In this document: positions 25,242 to 31,772 of the stretch, piece after piece | Layout of the letters: every line of letters starts with the position of its first letter | Position numbering within the stretch: the first letter of the stretch is position 1 | DNA from: Roseicyclus salinarum | GTDB lineage: Bacteria; Pseudomonadota; Alphaproteobacteria; Rhodobacterales; Rhodobacteraceae | Direction: 5' to 3' | Assembly (NCBI RefSeq): GCF_029624655.1 | Contig: NZ_JARRSA010000038.1 | Location: 1-34,097 of the forward strand | DNA length: 34,097 nucleotides | Position numbers and translations under genes: made by a program | The notes under the pieces: model-generated | Seen by the model: only the letters and a program-made list of their open reading frames with translations | Database searches by the model: none | What the model was told of the DNA's origin: nothing

Positions 25242-27515
25242 TCAGACGTCGTCGTCGCCCACGAAGGACGAGCTCAGCGATCCGCCGACCACCGTCATGT
25301 CGACGGAATTGCCCAGCACGTTGGCGCCCATCACGATCTGCTGGTTGAACGCCTCGGTGTTGACCGCCGCCGCGGCGGACGCGAAGGACTCGCCCGTCAC
25401 ATGGCCGTCGTCGCCGTTGCCGGAGCCCCAGCTTCCAAGGTTCCCGCCTGCGCCGCCGGCCCCGCTGGTGGCCGTGCCACCCATGCCGCCGGTGCCAGCG
25501 CCGCCCATCGTGTCGCCGACCGAGGCCATGCCGCCGATCGCGTCGCCCGCGTCTCCGCCCATGCCCGTCGCGGTGCTCGCGCCGCCCGGTCCGGCCGAGG
25601 CATTGACCGTGCCGGTGCCGTGCGCCTGGTTCGACGCGTCCGAGGACGACGAGCCGCCGCCGCCGTAACCGGCGATCGCGTCCGCCATCGAATCGGCGGT
25701 GCCGTCGAGATCGGCCTGCGAGAAGATGTCGGACCATCCGCCCGCCCCGCTTCCCGCATCCGCGCCCGCGTCGCCGCTGCCGGTTGCGGACGAGTCCGCC
25801 GCGGCGTCGTTGCTGGCGGCGCCGCCCGACGCATCGCCGCCGGTTCCGGTGCCGCTGCCGCTGCCATCGGCGGCGCTGTCGGCCGCGCTGGTGCCGCCCG
25901 CTCCGCCGGCCGCGTCCGACATGCCGGTTCCGGTGCCGGTGCTGTCGGCCGCGCTGTCGGCGGCGTTGCTGCCACCCGCGCCGCCGGCCGCGTCGCCGTT
26001 GCCGGTGCCGGTGCCGGCGCCGTCGGCCGCACTGTCGGCGGCATTGCTGCCACCCGCGCCACCAGCCGCGTCGGACGTGCCCGTGGCGTCGGTCGTGCCG
26101 GTGACGTCGCCGCTGGTGGCCGCGCCGCCGGTCGCGTCGCCACCAGCGCCACGCCCGTCTCCGCCGCCCTCTTCGCCTCCGGTGCCGATACCTTCTCCGG
26201 CCGTCGCGCCGCCGGTGTCGGCGTCGCTATCGCCTTCGGTCTCGGCCTCGCTGTCGACCTCGGAGGTGGCGTCACCACCATCGGCGTCCGCGGCGTCGGC
26301 CCCGGACCCGGCAAGGCCGAGGCCCAGCCCGGCGCCGAGCGCACCGGCGTTGCCGCCATCGGCATCCTCGGCATCTGCCTCGGAGGTCGCGTCGCTTTCG
26401 CCCTCGCCCTCGGCATCTGCCTCGGCGTCACCGCCATCGGCATCCTCGGCGTCGGCGTCGGAACTGCCGAGGCCAAGGCCCAGCCCGGCCCCGAGCGACG
26501 CGGCGTCGCCGGTCTCGGCGTCCTCGGCCTCCGCCTCGGCGTCGGACCCGGCAAGACCGAGGCCAAGGCCTATCGCGCCGGCATCGCCGCTCGCGCCGCC
26601 GTCGCCGTCGGCGTCCTGCTCGGCGTCGAGCTCGGCTTCGGCATCGGCCTCGGCGTCGGCATCGCCGCCGTCACCGCCCTCGCCTTCGCTGTCGGCCGTC
26701 GCACCGCCAAGCCCAAGGCCAAGCCCGAGGCCGTCGGCCGTGCTGTCGCCGCCATCGTCGGCTTCACCCTCGCCCTCGCCGCCGTCGCCGGATTCGGTTT
26801 CGCCGGACATGGCCATGCCGCCCATGCCCTTGCCGCCATCGCCGTGGCCACCGTCGGCCATGGCATGGCCGCCGCCTTCGCCTCCGTGGGAGCCCGCGGA
26901 AATGCCGTCGCCCGCATGAGCCTCGCCGCCGTAGGCGTCACCGTTCTGAGCGAAGTCGCCGTCATTGCTGAGCGAGACGTTCTCGAGCATGTCGTCGTCG
27001 CTGAGGTAGTTCGACTGCCCGAGGCTGAAGGCCGCGCTGTTGCCGTCACCGAATGTCACACCGTCGAGGCTGACGTCGTCGCCGGGATCGTAGCGCATGT
27101 CGCCCTGCGACAGGATCGCGTCCCCCATGTGGGACTCTTTCCCGAGGTCGATGTCCATGACGTCATCGTCCCGCGGGATCCACTCGCCATCGCCGAAGTC
27201 GATGTTCACGGCATTCGAATTGTCGTTCGAGCTGTTGCCGGAGTTGTCGTTCGACTGGGCCTGATCTTGGTCCTGGCCCTGATCCTGATCCTGGCCTTGG
27301 TCCTGGTCCTGACCCTGATCCTGGTCTTGCCCCTGGTCCTGATCCTGACCCTGGTCCTGGTCGTTCTGGACGTCCTGGTCCTGCTTCTGTTGCTGCTGCT
27401 GGGCGTCGATGTCGACCTCGGCCTTCTCGATGTCCACTTCGGTATCGAATTCGGCATCGACGTGATCGATGTTCACGTCGTCGATCAGGAAGTTGTTGTT
27501 GCGGTTACTGGACAT
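25242..27515 (-). CDS. Large acidic, cysteine-free repetitive protein; probable type I secretion cargo
   Basis: A 757-aa low-complexity protein dominated by Gly, Ala, Asp, Glu and Ser, with no Cys and few Lys/Arg. In order: an acidic N-terminus MSSNRNNNFLIDDVNIDHVD; Gln and Gln/Asp repeats (39-85) with five GQDQDQ units; an Asn/Asp-rich part (89-200); Gly/His-rich (205-235); four GLGLGL boxes (about 263-270, 315-322, 342-350, 394-402) separated by Asp/Glu/Ala runs; three 26-residue tandem repeats (482-559); a Gly/Met/Ser region; and a more ordered C-terminus with NQQIVMGANVLGNSVDMTVV. There is no signal peptide and no RTX nonapeptide. Position at the head of an exporter operon and a non-cleaved ordered C-terminus suggest type I export. 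The ATG (27513-27515) has AGGAG; a TTG two codons earlier was rejected. Base composition is repeat-driven; strand assignment is supported by the ribosome binding site and operon. Confidence 0.78.
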   Translation of the reverse strand: MSSNRNNNFLIDDVNIDHVDAEFDTEVDIEKAEVDIDAQQQQQKQDQDVQNDQDQGQDQDQGQDQDQGQDQDQGQDQDQGQDQDQAQSNDNSGNSSNDNSNAVNIDFGDGEWIPRDDDVMDIDLGKESHMGDAILSQGDMRYDPGDDVSLDGVTFGDGNSAAFSLGQSNYLSDDDMLENVSLSNDGDFAQNGDAYGGEAHAGDGISAGSHGGEGGGHAMADGGHGDGGKGMGGMAMSGETESGDGGEGEGEADDGGDSTADGLGLGLGLGGATADSEGEGGDGGDADAEADAEAELDAEQDADGDGGASGDAGAIGLGLGLAGSDAEAEAEDAETGDAASLGAGLGLGLGSSDADAEDADGGDAEADAEGEGESDATSEADAEDADGGNAGALGAGLGLGLAGSGADAADADGGDATSEVDSEAETEGDSDADTGGATAGEGIGTGGEEGGGDGRGAGGDATGGAATSGDVTGTTDATGTSDAAGGAGGSNAADSAADGAGTGTGNGDAAGGAGGSNAADSAADSTGTGTGMSDAAGGAGGTSAADSAADGSGSGTGTGGDASGGAASNDAAADSSATGSGDAGADAGSGAGGWSDIFSQADLDGTADSMADAIAGYGGGGSSSSDASNQAHGTGTVNASAGPGGASTATGMGGDAGDAIGGMASVGDTMGGAGTGGMGGTATSGAGGAGGNLGSWGSGNGDDGHVTGESFASAAAAVNTEAFNQQIVMGANVLGNSVDMTVVGGSLSSSFVGDDDV
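25839..26072 (-). repeat. Three tandem 78-bp (26-residue) repeats in the cargo gene
   Basis: Each unit encodes a variant of DAAGGAGGSNAADSAAD followed by a GTGTG run. Units are 26072-25995, 25994-25917 and 25916-25839. The first two are nearly identical at protein level and the third has diverged. Such direct repeats can gain or lose units by slippage while keeping the frame. Confidence 0.8.
27261..27362 (-). repeat. 18-bp repeats encoding GQDQDQ in the cargo gene
   Basis: Residues 52-85 are almost pure Asp/Gln with Gly every sixth position: five consecutive GQDQDQ units plus flanking DQDQ. At DNA level the 18-base units vary at third positions, so selection on the protein pattern is likely rather than very recent slippage. 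Confidence 0.85.
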
Positions 27516-28160
27516 TTTCAATCTCCTGGCACGCCCCGGGCGTTGCCAGTCATCTCAAAGGCAACATGCCGACGGCGTCTTGGTGGTTGAGTTCACTCCC
27601 GGCCGGACTGCCATCGGGCAGCCGCGGCCGGAGACGAAAGGTGCATCTGCGAGGCGCCCTCCTTTCCAACCCCTGCGCCGTCCCGCCCAGGAAACGATGG
27701 GACGGGCGGCTGAAATGATCGGTTCGAAATCGCCGCAACCCGTGCGACGCCGGAATGCTCGCACCGGGGGGACCGCAAGAATAGCTGCGCGAACGGTCAT
27801 CATCCGTTTTTCGAATCTCAAAGCACTGATATTAAATGATTTACTCAGCGGTGATCGTGACCGGAACACGACCCCGCCGCACGAATCGCAGCGCAAACCT
27901 GACCGTATTGTCTAGACGTTCGGAACCATCGGTCCGGACCGCCGGTTGAACGTTCACGGCGGCGTCCGAACAGAATTGCGATGTGCCGGATCGCCCCCCG
28001 AAAAGGGTTTTCGAAACGGGATTCCTAATCGTTCGGCTAGTGTCGGATAGGCCCGGTCCGTGATAGGATTAGACCTTGGGAAAAGGATTGGAGACGAGGA
28101 GTAGATCCAGCACATACTGCCTTTTTCGTCTTGAGCCTGGTGTAGTTGGGAGGTGGGTGA
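27516..28160. other. 645-base divergent intergenic region between secretion locus and LuxR-type gene
   Basis: No gene was recognised. It must hold the promoters of the minus-strand secretion locus and of the plus-strand regulator. It contains the most AT-rich stretch of this area (about 27800-27860) and several perfect palindromes: TAAAT-g-ATTTA (27833-27843), GTCTAGAC (27910-27917), CGGTCCGGACCG (27930-27941) and TGAACGTTCA (27947-27956). An inverted repeat CCGTCCC/GGGACGG (27678-27684 with 27699-27705) lies nearer the cargo gene. No convincing -35/-10 pair was found on either strand. Confidence 0.55.
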
Positions 28161-28868
28161 ATGACGGACGTTTCAAGCTGTGGATTGAATGGCAAGACAC
28201 GCCCCGATCAGTGCCGTGCGCGAGGTTTGATCGCGTTCTGGGGAAGTCCCATGACATTTTCGGACTGGATCCTTCGCGTCGCCGAGGCCGAGTCCGGCGA
28301 GATGCAGGTCCTCAGGGTGGAGAGCCTCGCCGAACTGGATGCCGGGACGGGCACAAGGCGCTACGTCTTCTTCGACGACGCCGTGGCCGACGCGCTTCTT
28401 GACGACCCCCTCGCGGGGCCCGGCCGCTCGGACGGCATGCGCTGGGTCCTCGCCTATCGCGACGAGGCCCTCGCGCACCGGATGCTGGCACAGAGGCGCG
28501 ACCGGCCCGAACTGGGCGAGGTAGCCCTCCTGCCGATGAACCAGCCGATCGACATCTGGACGTCGATGTTCCGCCTCGTGCTTGCGGGCGAATTCTTCGT
28601 GCCGGCGAGCCTTCTCGACAAGGGTGCGCCGCGTCCTTGCGCTGCCGGGACGAAAACGCGCCGTGACGTCGCGCTGACCCGGCGCGAAAGCGAGGTCCTG
28701 AGCCTCGTGGCGCGGGGGATGCGCAACAAGACGATCGCGCACGAGCTTGGCCTGTCGGAGCACACGATCAAGCTGCACCTGCATCACGTGATCAGCAAGA
28801 TCGGCGTCCGCAACCGGACGCAGGCCACGCAATGGTATCTCACCCGAACGTATGGCGCGGAGCGATGA
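28161..28868 (+). CDS. LuxR-family (FixJ/CsgD-type) transcriptional regulator
   Basis: The 235-aa protein has a C-terminal LuxR helix-turn-helix (about 172-228): LTRRESEVLSLVARGMRNKT, then IAHELGLSEHTIKLHLHHVI. The N-terminal part (about 45-150) is receiver-sized but lacks the clear acidic pocket and phosphoacceptor Asp context of true receivers, so it is probably not phosphorylated in the usual way. The ATG at 28161 has a GGAGGTGG site; a second ATG at 28251 (MTFSDWIL) is possible. It is divergent from the secretion locus and therefore the best candidate for its regulator. Its stop overlaps the start of the next gene (ATGA). Confidence 0.85.
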   Translation: MTDVSSCGLNGKTRPDQCRARGLIAFWGSPMTFSDWILRVAEAESGEMQVLRVESLAELDAGTGTRRYVFFDDAVADALLDDPLAGPGRSDGMRWVLAYRDEALAHRMLAQRRDRPELGEVALLPMNQPIDIWTSMFRLVLAGEFFVPASLLDKGAPRPCAAGTKTRRDVALTRRESEVLSLVARGMRNKTIAHELGLSEHTIKLHLHHVISKIGVRNRTQATQWYLTRTYGAER

Positions 28869-29365
28869 CGCAGCCGCAGCCGCCCGCCGATTTCGACCGC
28901 ACGCTGCTGCTGGTCGGGCGGCTGAACTATTCGTGGACGAACACCGAAAGCCTTCTGATCCATCTGATCGCGGGGCTTGCGGGCACGAGCAAGGACACCG
29001 CGCTGATCATCTTCCTGACGCTGAACACGACGCGCGCGCGCATCGACCTGATCGAGCGTCTCGCCAAGACGAACACCGGCGACGCGGGCGAGCGGGCGCG
29101 CATCCTTGCGCTGACCCGGCAGATGATCGCACTTTCGGGGCTGCGCAACCGCTACAACCACTGCATCTATTCCTTCGATGCCAAGGGCGGCGCTCCGCGG
29201 ACGATACAGATGCGGATCGCCGACCGGCGCGACACGATCAAGGTCGGCCAGACCGAGGCTCTTGACGAGGAGGCGCAAGGCGACATCGACGCGGCCATCG
29301 CGAGGCTTGGGGACTTGAACCGGACGATCTGGAAGCTGATCTCGGACTATGGCTATCCGGCGTGA
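28865..29365 (+). CDS. Uncharacterised 166-aa helical protein with an RNxxxH motif
   Basis: No family was recognised with confidence. The protein is mostly helical, without signal peptide. Conserved-looking blocks are WTNTESLLIHLIAGLAG, RARIDLIERLAK and LRNRYNHCIYSFD. R94-N95-x3-H99 matches the Rx4-6H motif of HEPN-type ribonucleases and related proteins, but the motif is short and common, and the resemblance is by eye only. The ATG overlaps the stop of the LuxR-type gene by four bases, so the pair is translationally coupled. It ends 38 bases from the convergent tRNA-Trp. Confidence 0.65.
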   Translation: MTQPQPPADFDRTLLLVGRLNYSWTNTESLLIHLIAGLAGTSKDTALIIFLTLNTTRARIDLIERLAKTNTGDAGERARILALTRQMIALSGLRNRYNHCIYSFDAKGGAPRTIQMRIADRRDTIKVGQTEALDEEAQGDIDAAIARLGDLNRTIWKLISDYGYPA

Positions 29366-29403
29366 CGCAAGCGGCGTCGAGTGGCGGGTCGCTGTCCGGC
29401 AAG

Positions 29404-29479
29404 TGGCAGGGGCGGAGGGACTCGAACCCCCGGCCTGCGGATTTGGAATCCGCTGCTCTACCAACTGAGCTACACCCCT
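29404..29479 (-). tRNA. trnW: tRNA-Trp (anticodon CCA)
   Basis: This is a complete 76-base cloverleaf on the minus strand. The acceptor AGGGGTG pairs with CGCCCCT, followed by G73 and an encoded CCA. The D-arm is GCTCAGTTGGTAGAGC. The anticodon stem-loop GCGGATTCCAAATCCGC has CCA at 29444-29446. The T-arm is GGGGGTTCGAGTCCCT. In many bacteria tRNA-Trp lies directly before secE-nusG; here it is 10 kb upstream of secE. Confidence 0.97.
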
Positions 29480-29492
29480 AAGGCCGGGGTGC

Positions 29493-29521
29493 GGGATAGG
29501 ACCAAACGGCGCCCTTGTCCA
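29493..29521 (-). promoter_or_regulatory. Promoter of tRNA-Trp
   Basis: On the minus strand -35 TGGACA (29516-29521), a 17-base spacer and -10 TATCCC (29493-29498). Transcription would start near 29486, about seven bases before the tRNA 5' end, typical for tRNA genes. Confidence 0.65.
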
Positions 29522-29616
29522 GCCGGGAAAAAGGCCGCCACGGGAACGGCGCGCACACGCCGGCATTCGGTGGGCAAGGCGCGCGGACGCGCCAGGCATC
29601 AAGACAGGAGACAGCC

Positions 29617-29889
29617 ATGCGACACAGTGCAATCCGCCTCGCGGCGGCCCTCGGCCTCGCCGCGATCTCCATGCCGCAGGCCGCGGCGGCCGACAGGCAT
29701 ACCTGCAACCAGCTTCGCATTTCCGTCGAACGCAGCGTCCCGCCCTCCGTACGCAATCTGCCATACGACCAACTGGACTGCGCCGGGATTTCCGAGGTCT
29801 ACCTTCTGCTGATGCGCATCGAGTACGACACGATGCGAGAAGCCATGCAGATCGAGGCGGTGTTCAGAAGATACGGCCTCGTGGACTGA
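29617..29889 (+). CDS. Small exported protein with a cysteine pair (hypothetical)
   Basis: A 90-aa precursor: MRHSAIRLAAALGLAAISMP followed by QAAAA is a clear Sec signal peptide with likely cleavage near residue 24. The mature part is about 65 residues and has exactly two cysteines (C30 and C55), which could form a disulfide in the periplasm. The rest is helical (EVYLLLMRIEYDTMREAMQI). No family recognised. AGGAG precedes the ATG at 29617; upstream in-frame codons overlap the tRNA promoter region. It stands alone on the plus strand. Confidence 0.75.
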   Translation: MRHSAIRLAAALGLAAISMPQAAAADRHTCNQLRISVERSVPPSVRNLPYDQLDCAGISEVYLLLMRIEYDTMREAMQIEAVFRRYGLVD

Positions 29890-29954
29890 TGGGCACCCGC
29901 CGCCCGCAGGTTCAAAGTATCGTGAAAGGTTCGTGTCCGCACCGCTGGAATGAA

Positions 29955-29985
29955 CTCAAGTAATTGTTTTTTATGCTATAAAATG
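29955..29985 (+). promoter_or_regulatory. AT-rich promoter-like segment before the repeat protein gene
   Basis: A run of A/T (CAAGTAATTGTTTTTTATGC then TATAAA, 29977-29982) stands out in otherwise GC-rich DNA, about 150 bases upstream of the exported repeat protein. TATAAA is a plausible -10, but no good -35 lies at the correct distance. The remainder of the 244-base gap holds nothing recognised. Confidence 0.4.
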
Positions 29986-30133
29986 CGCCCTCCACCGTAT
30001 CCGGTCCAGGCCTCGGGGGCCATTCCCGGAACTTCGCACGATCAGGGCGGAACACATCGCCAGTCCATGCGTCGACGGAGTGGATGCCGAGCGCCATCAC
30101 GCGTTCCGGCGCATGGAATTGAAGGAGTTCGAC

Positions 30134-30754
30134 ATGAAACGCACGATCCTTAGCCTTACGACGGCCATCGCCCTCGCAGCGCCGGCCTTCGCACAGACCG
30201 GCGTCGAGGAGACGGTGGTGGATGTCCTGACGCAGAACGGCTATCCGGCCTCGAGCATCGAGATGCTGAGCCAGGGCCAGATCGCCGAGCTTTACGTCGT
30301 CTCGACCTCGGAAGGGGCTGGTGACGTGAGCACGGTAATCGCGTCCTTCGACCTGCCGAGCGACGAAGGCAGCGACGTGCTGGCCACCTCTCCGGCCGCC
30401 ACCGACGTCGAAATGACCGTCGCGTCGGTTCTCGCGGAGAACGGTTATTCGGCCGACACCGTGAACGCGCTTTCGGGCGGCGAGATCGCCAACATCTACG
30501 TCGCGTCGACGTCCGGCAGCCAGACCGACGTCGAAAGCGCCATCGCAAGCGCGATCGAAGTCTCCACGACGATGCCGTCGGAGAACCCGTCCATGGCCGC
30601 GGAGCGCGCCATCGACTACCTGATGCGCAAGGGCTACTCGGCCGCCGAAATCGAGGCGATCGACCAGACCGAGCTGCTGGCGATCTACGTCGCCCTCACC
30701 TCGGGCGAGCAGACCGACATCGACGAAGCCGTCGAATCGGCCGTCTCGTCCTAA
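30134..30754 (+). CDS. Exported protein made of three ~50-residue repeats (hypothetical)
   Basis: A 206-aa precursor with signal peptide MKRTILSLTTAIALAAPAFA (cleavage after AFA, residue 20). The mature protein consists of three repeats (about 24-71, 92-141 and 154-203). Each follows the pattern V-x-x-x-L-x-x-x-G-Y-(S/P)-A, then (E/Q)-(I/L)-x-x-(I/L)-Y-V, then TSxxQTD(V/I) and an acidic-Ala helix; the first repeat has GAGD in place of QTD. There are no cysteines. The protein is acidic. A GAAGGAG site precedes the ATG; 18 in-frame upstream codons were rejected because the signal peptide must be N-terminal. A strong terminator follows. Function unknown; no family recognised. Confidence 0.8.
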   Translation: MKRTILSLTTAIALAAPAFAQTGVEETVVDVLTQNGYPASSIEMLSQGQIAELYVVSTSEGAGDVSTVIASFDLPSDEGSDVLATSPAATDVEMTVASVLAENGYSADTVNALSGGEIANIYVASTSGSQTDVESAIASAIEVSTTMPSENPSMAAERAIDYLMRKGYSAAEIEAIDQTELLAIYVALTSGEQTDIDEAVESAVSS

Positions 30755-30775
30755 GCGACGCTCGTCACCTGAACT

Positions 30776-30809
30776 GGCCCGGGCCTGCAATCGCAGGTCC
30801 GGGCCTTTT
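30776..30809 (+). terminator. Terminator of the repeat protein gene
   Basis: GGCCCGGGCCTGC (30776-30788) pairs with GCAGGTCCGGGCC (30793-30805) around AATC, with one mismatch, followed by TTTT. It is strong on the plus strand. Confidence 0.88.
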
Positions 30810-30819
30810 CATGCGCGCC

Positions 30820-31473
30820 TCAGGGCGCCGCGGCCTCCAGCGCCTCGATGTCGCCACCGCAGATCGCGGCCTCATGCGCGAGGATGCGATCGATCGGCCA
30901 GTGCCACCATTCCAGTTCCAGAAGCCGCGCCACGATCCGGGCAGGGAAGCGCGGGCGTATGACTCGGGCGGGGTTGCCCCCGACGAGACTGTAGGGCGCA
31001 ACCTCGCCCGTCACGACCGCGCCCGCCGCCACGATCGTGCCCGACCCGATGCGCGCGCCCGGAAGGATGCTTGCGCCGGTCCCGATCCAGACGTCGTGGC
31101 CAACCACGGTGTCGGCGCCGGGGCCGGGCATCGATGGCCGGTCCAGCACGCCATCGCCGCCGAAGATCATGAACGGAAAGCTGGAGAATCCGTCGTGGCG
31201 GTGATTTGCGCTCGCCGTGACGAACTTCACGCCATCGGCGAACTGGCAGAACCGTCCGATGATCAGCCGCTCGGGGCTGAACGGGTAGAGCCATGGCGCG
31301 AGATGCGCCGCCCAGTCGTCGGGCGGGACATGGGCCGAGGCATAGGAATAATCGCCCACCTCGATGCGCGGATGGTCGATCGCGGGCCTGAGAAAGACGG
31401 TGCCCTTGTGCACGCCGCCATCGGGCAGGCGCACGGGGTGCAGGGTATCGGGTGTGGAAAACGGGGCGTGCAC
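30820..31473 (-). CDS. CatB-related O-acetyltransferase (hexapeptide repeat)
   Basis: The 217-aa protein belongs to the xenobiotic/streptogramin acetyltransferase-like group of left-handed beta-helix enzymes that use acetyl-CoA. The catalytic-type segment ASANHRHDGFSSFPF carries His91. Hexapeptide turns follow in TVVGHDVWIGTGASILPGAR and IGSGTIVAAGAVVTGEV, then YSLVGGNPARVIRPRF. The C-terminal EWWHWPIDRI is typical. The acceptor is unknown; family members include chloramphenicol acetyltransferases of the CatB type, but many chromosomal relatives have other substrates, so resistance should not be assumed. The start is GTG with GGAGG six bases upstream. It is convergent with the repeat protein gene. 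Confidence 0.88.
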   Translation of the reverse strand: MHAPFSTPDTLHPVRLPDGGVHKGTVFLRPAIDHPRIEVGDYSYASAHVPPDDWAAHLAPWLYPFSPERLIIGRFCQFADGVKFVTASANHRHDGFSSFPFMIFGGDGVLDRPSMPGPGADTVVGHDVWIGTGASILPGARIGSGTIVAAGAVVTGEVAPYSLVGGNPARVIRPRFPARIVARLLELEWWHWPIDRILAHEAAICGGDIEALEAAAP

Positions 31474-31772
31474 GACGAACCTCCGGTCTGAGTTTTGCAG
31501 AAATGACGTCTCAGATCGCGGTGTGGTCCATCTCGCCCTCCATCCTTGTGGGGTCCGTCTAGGGTAAAAGCGCGAAAAAGGGAACCCTGCCGCCGGAGCG
31601 AGGGGGAGGGCCTCATGCTCCGCCGCCCCGGAAACCGGGGGCGCAAGTAGGGTCCGTGGGTGGTGGTCCTTGGGGCATCGGCAAGGCCGACGTCCCGCTT
31701 CGGCGCCGATCAGCGCCGGACCGGCGGCGCATCGGAATACGCTGTCCGGCCCGGCGCCCGTGACGCCGTCGC
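31474..31772 (-). other. Gap between OmpA-family gene and acetyltransferase gene
   Basis: 299 bases with no recognised gene. On the minus strand a dyad CGGAGC/GCTCCG (31617-31622 with 31594-31599) lies upstream of T-rich CCCTTTTTCGCGCTTTT, which may terminate the OmpA-family transcript. A short CCCCGG-aaa-CCGGGG hairpin lies beside it. The acetyltransferase promoter should lie in the last 100 bases but is not clear. Confidence 0.4.

Noticed and set aside
25242-27515. RTX calcium-binding repeats in the cargo protein
   Set aside because: Gly/Asp-rich stretches are abundant, but the GGxGxDxUx nonapeptide was not found in tandem.
25401-27590. A 729-codon plus-strand frame antisense to the cargo gene
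   Set aside because: The minus frame has a good ribosome binding site, operon position and an ordered N- and C-terminus. The plus frame is Val/Ala/Gly-rich without these.
30820-31473. Chloramphenicol/streptogramin resistance gene
   Set aside because: Only the broad CatB-like fold is supported. Chromosomal relatives often act on other substrates, so no resistance is claimed.
31263-31646. Minus-strand frame of 127 codons upstream of the acetyltransferase
   Set aside because: It is out of frame with the enzyme and overlaps its N-terminal half; no motif.
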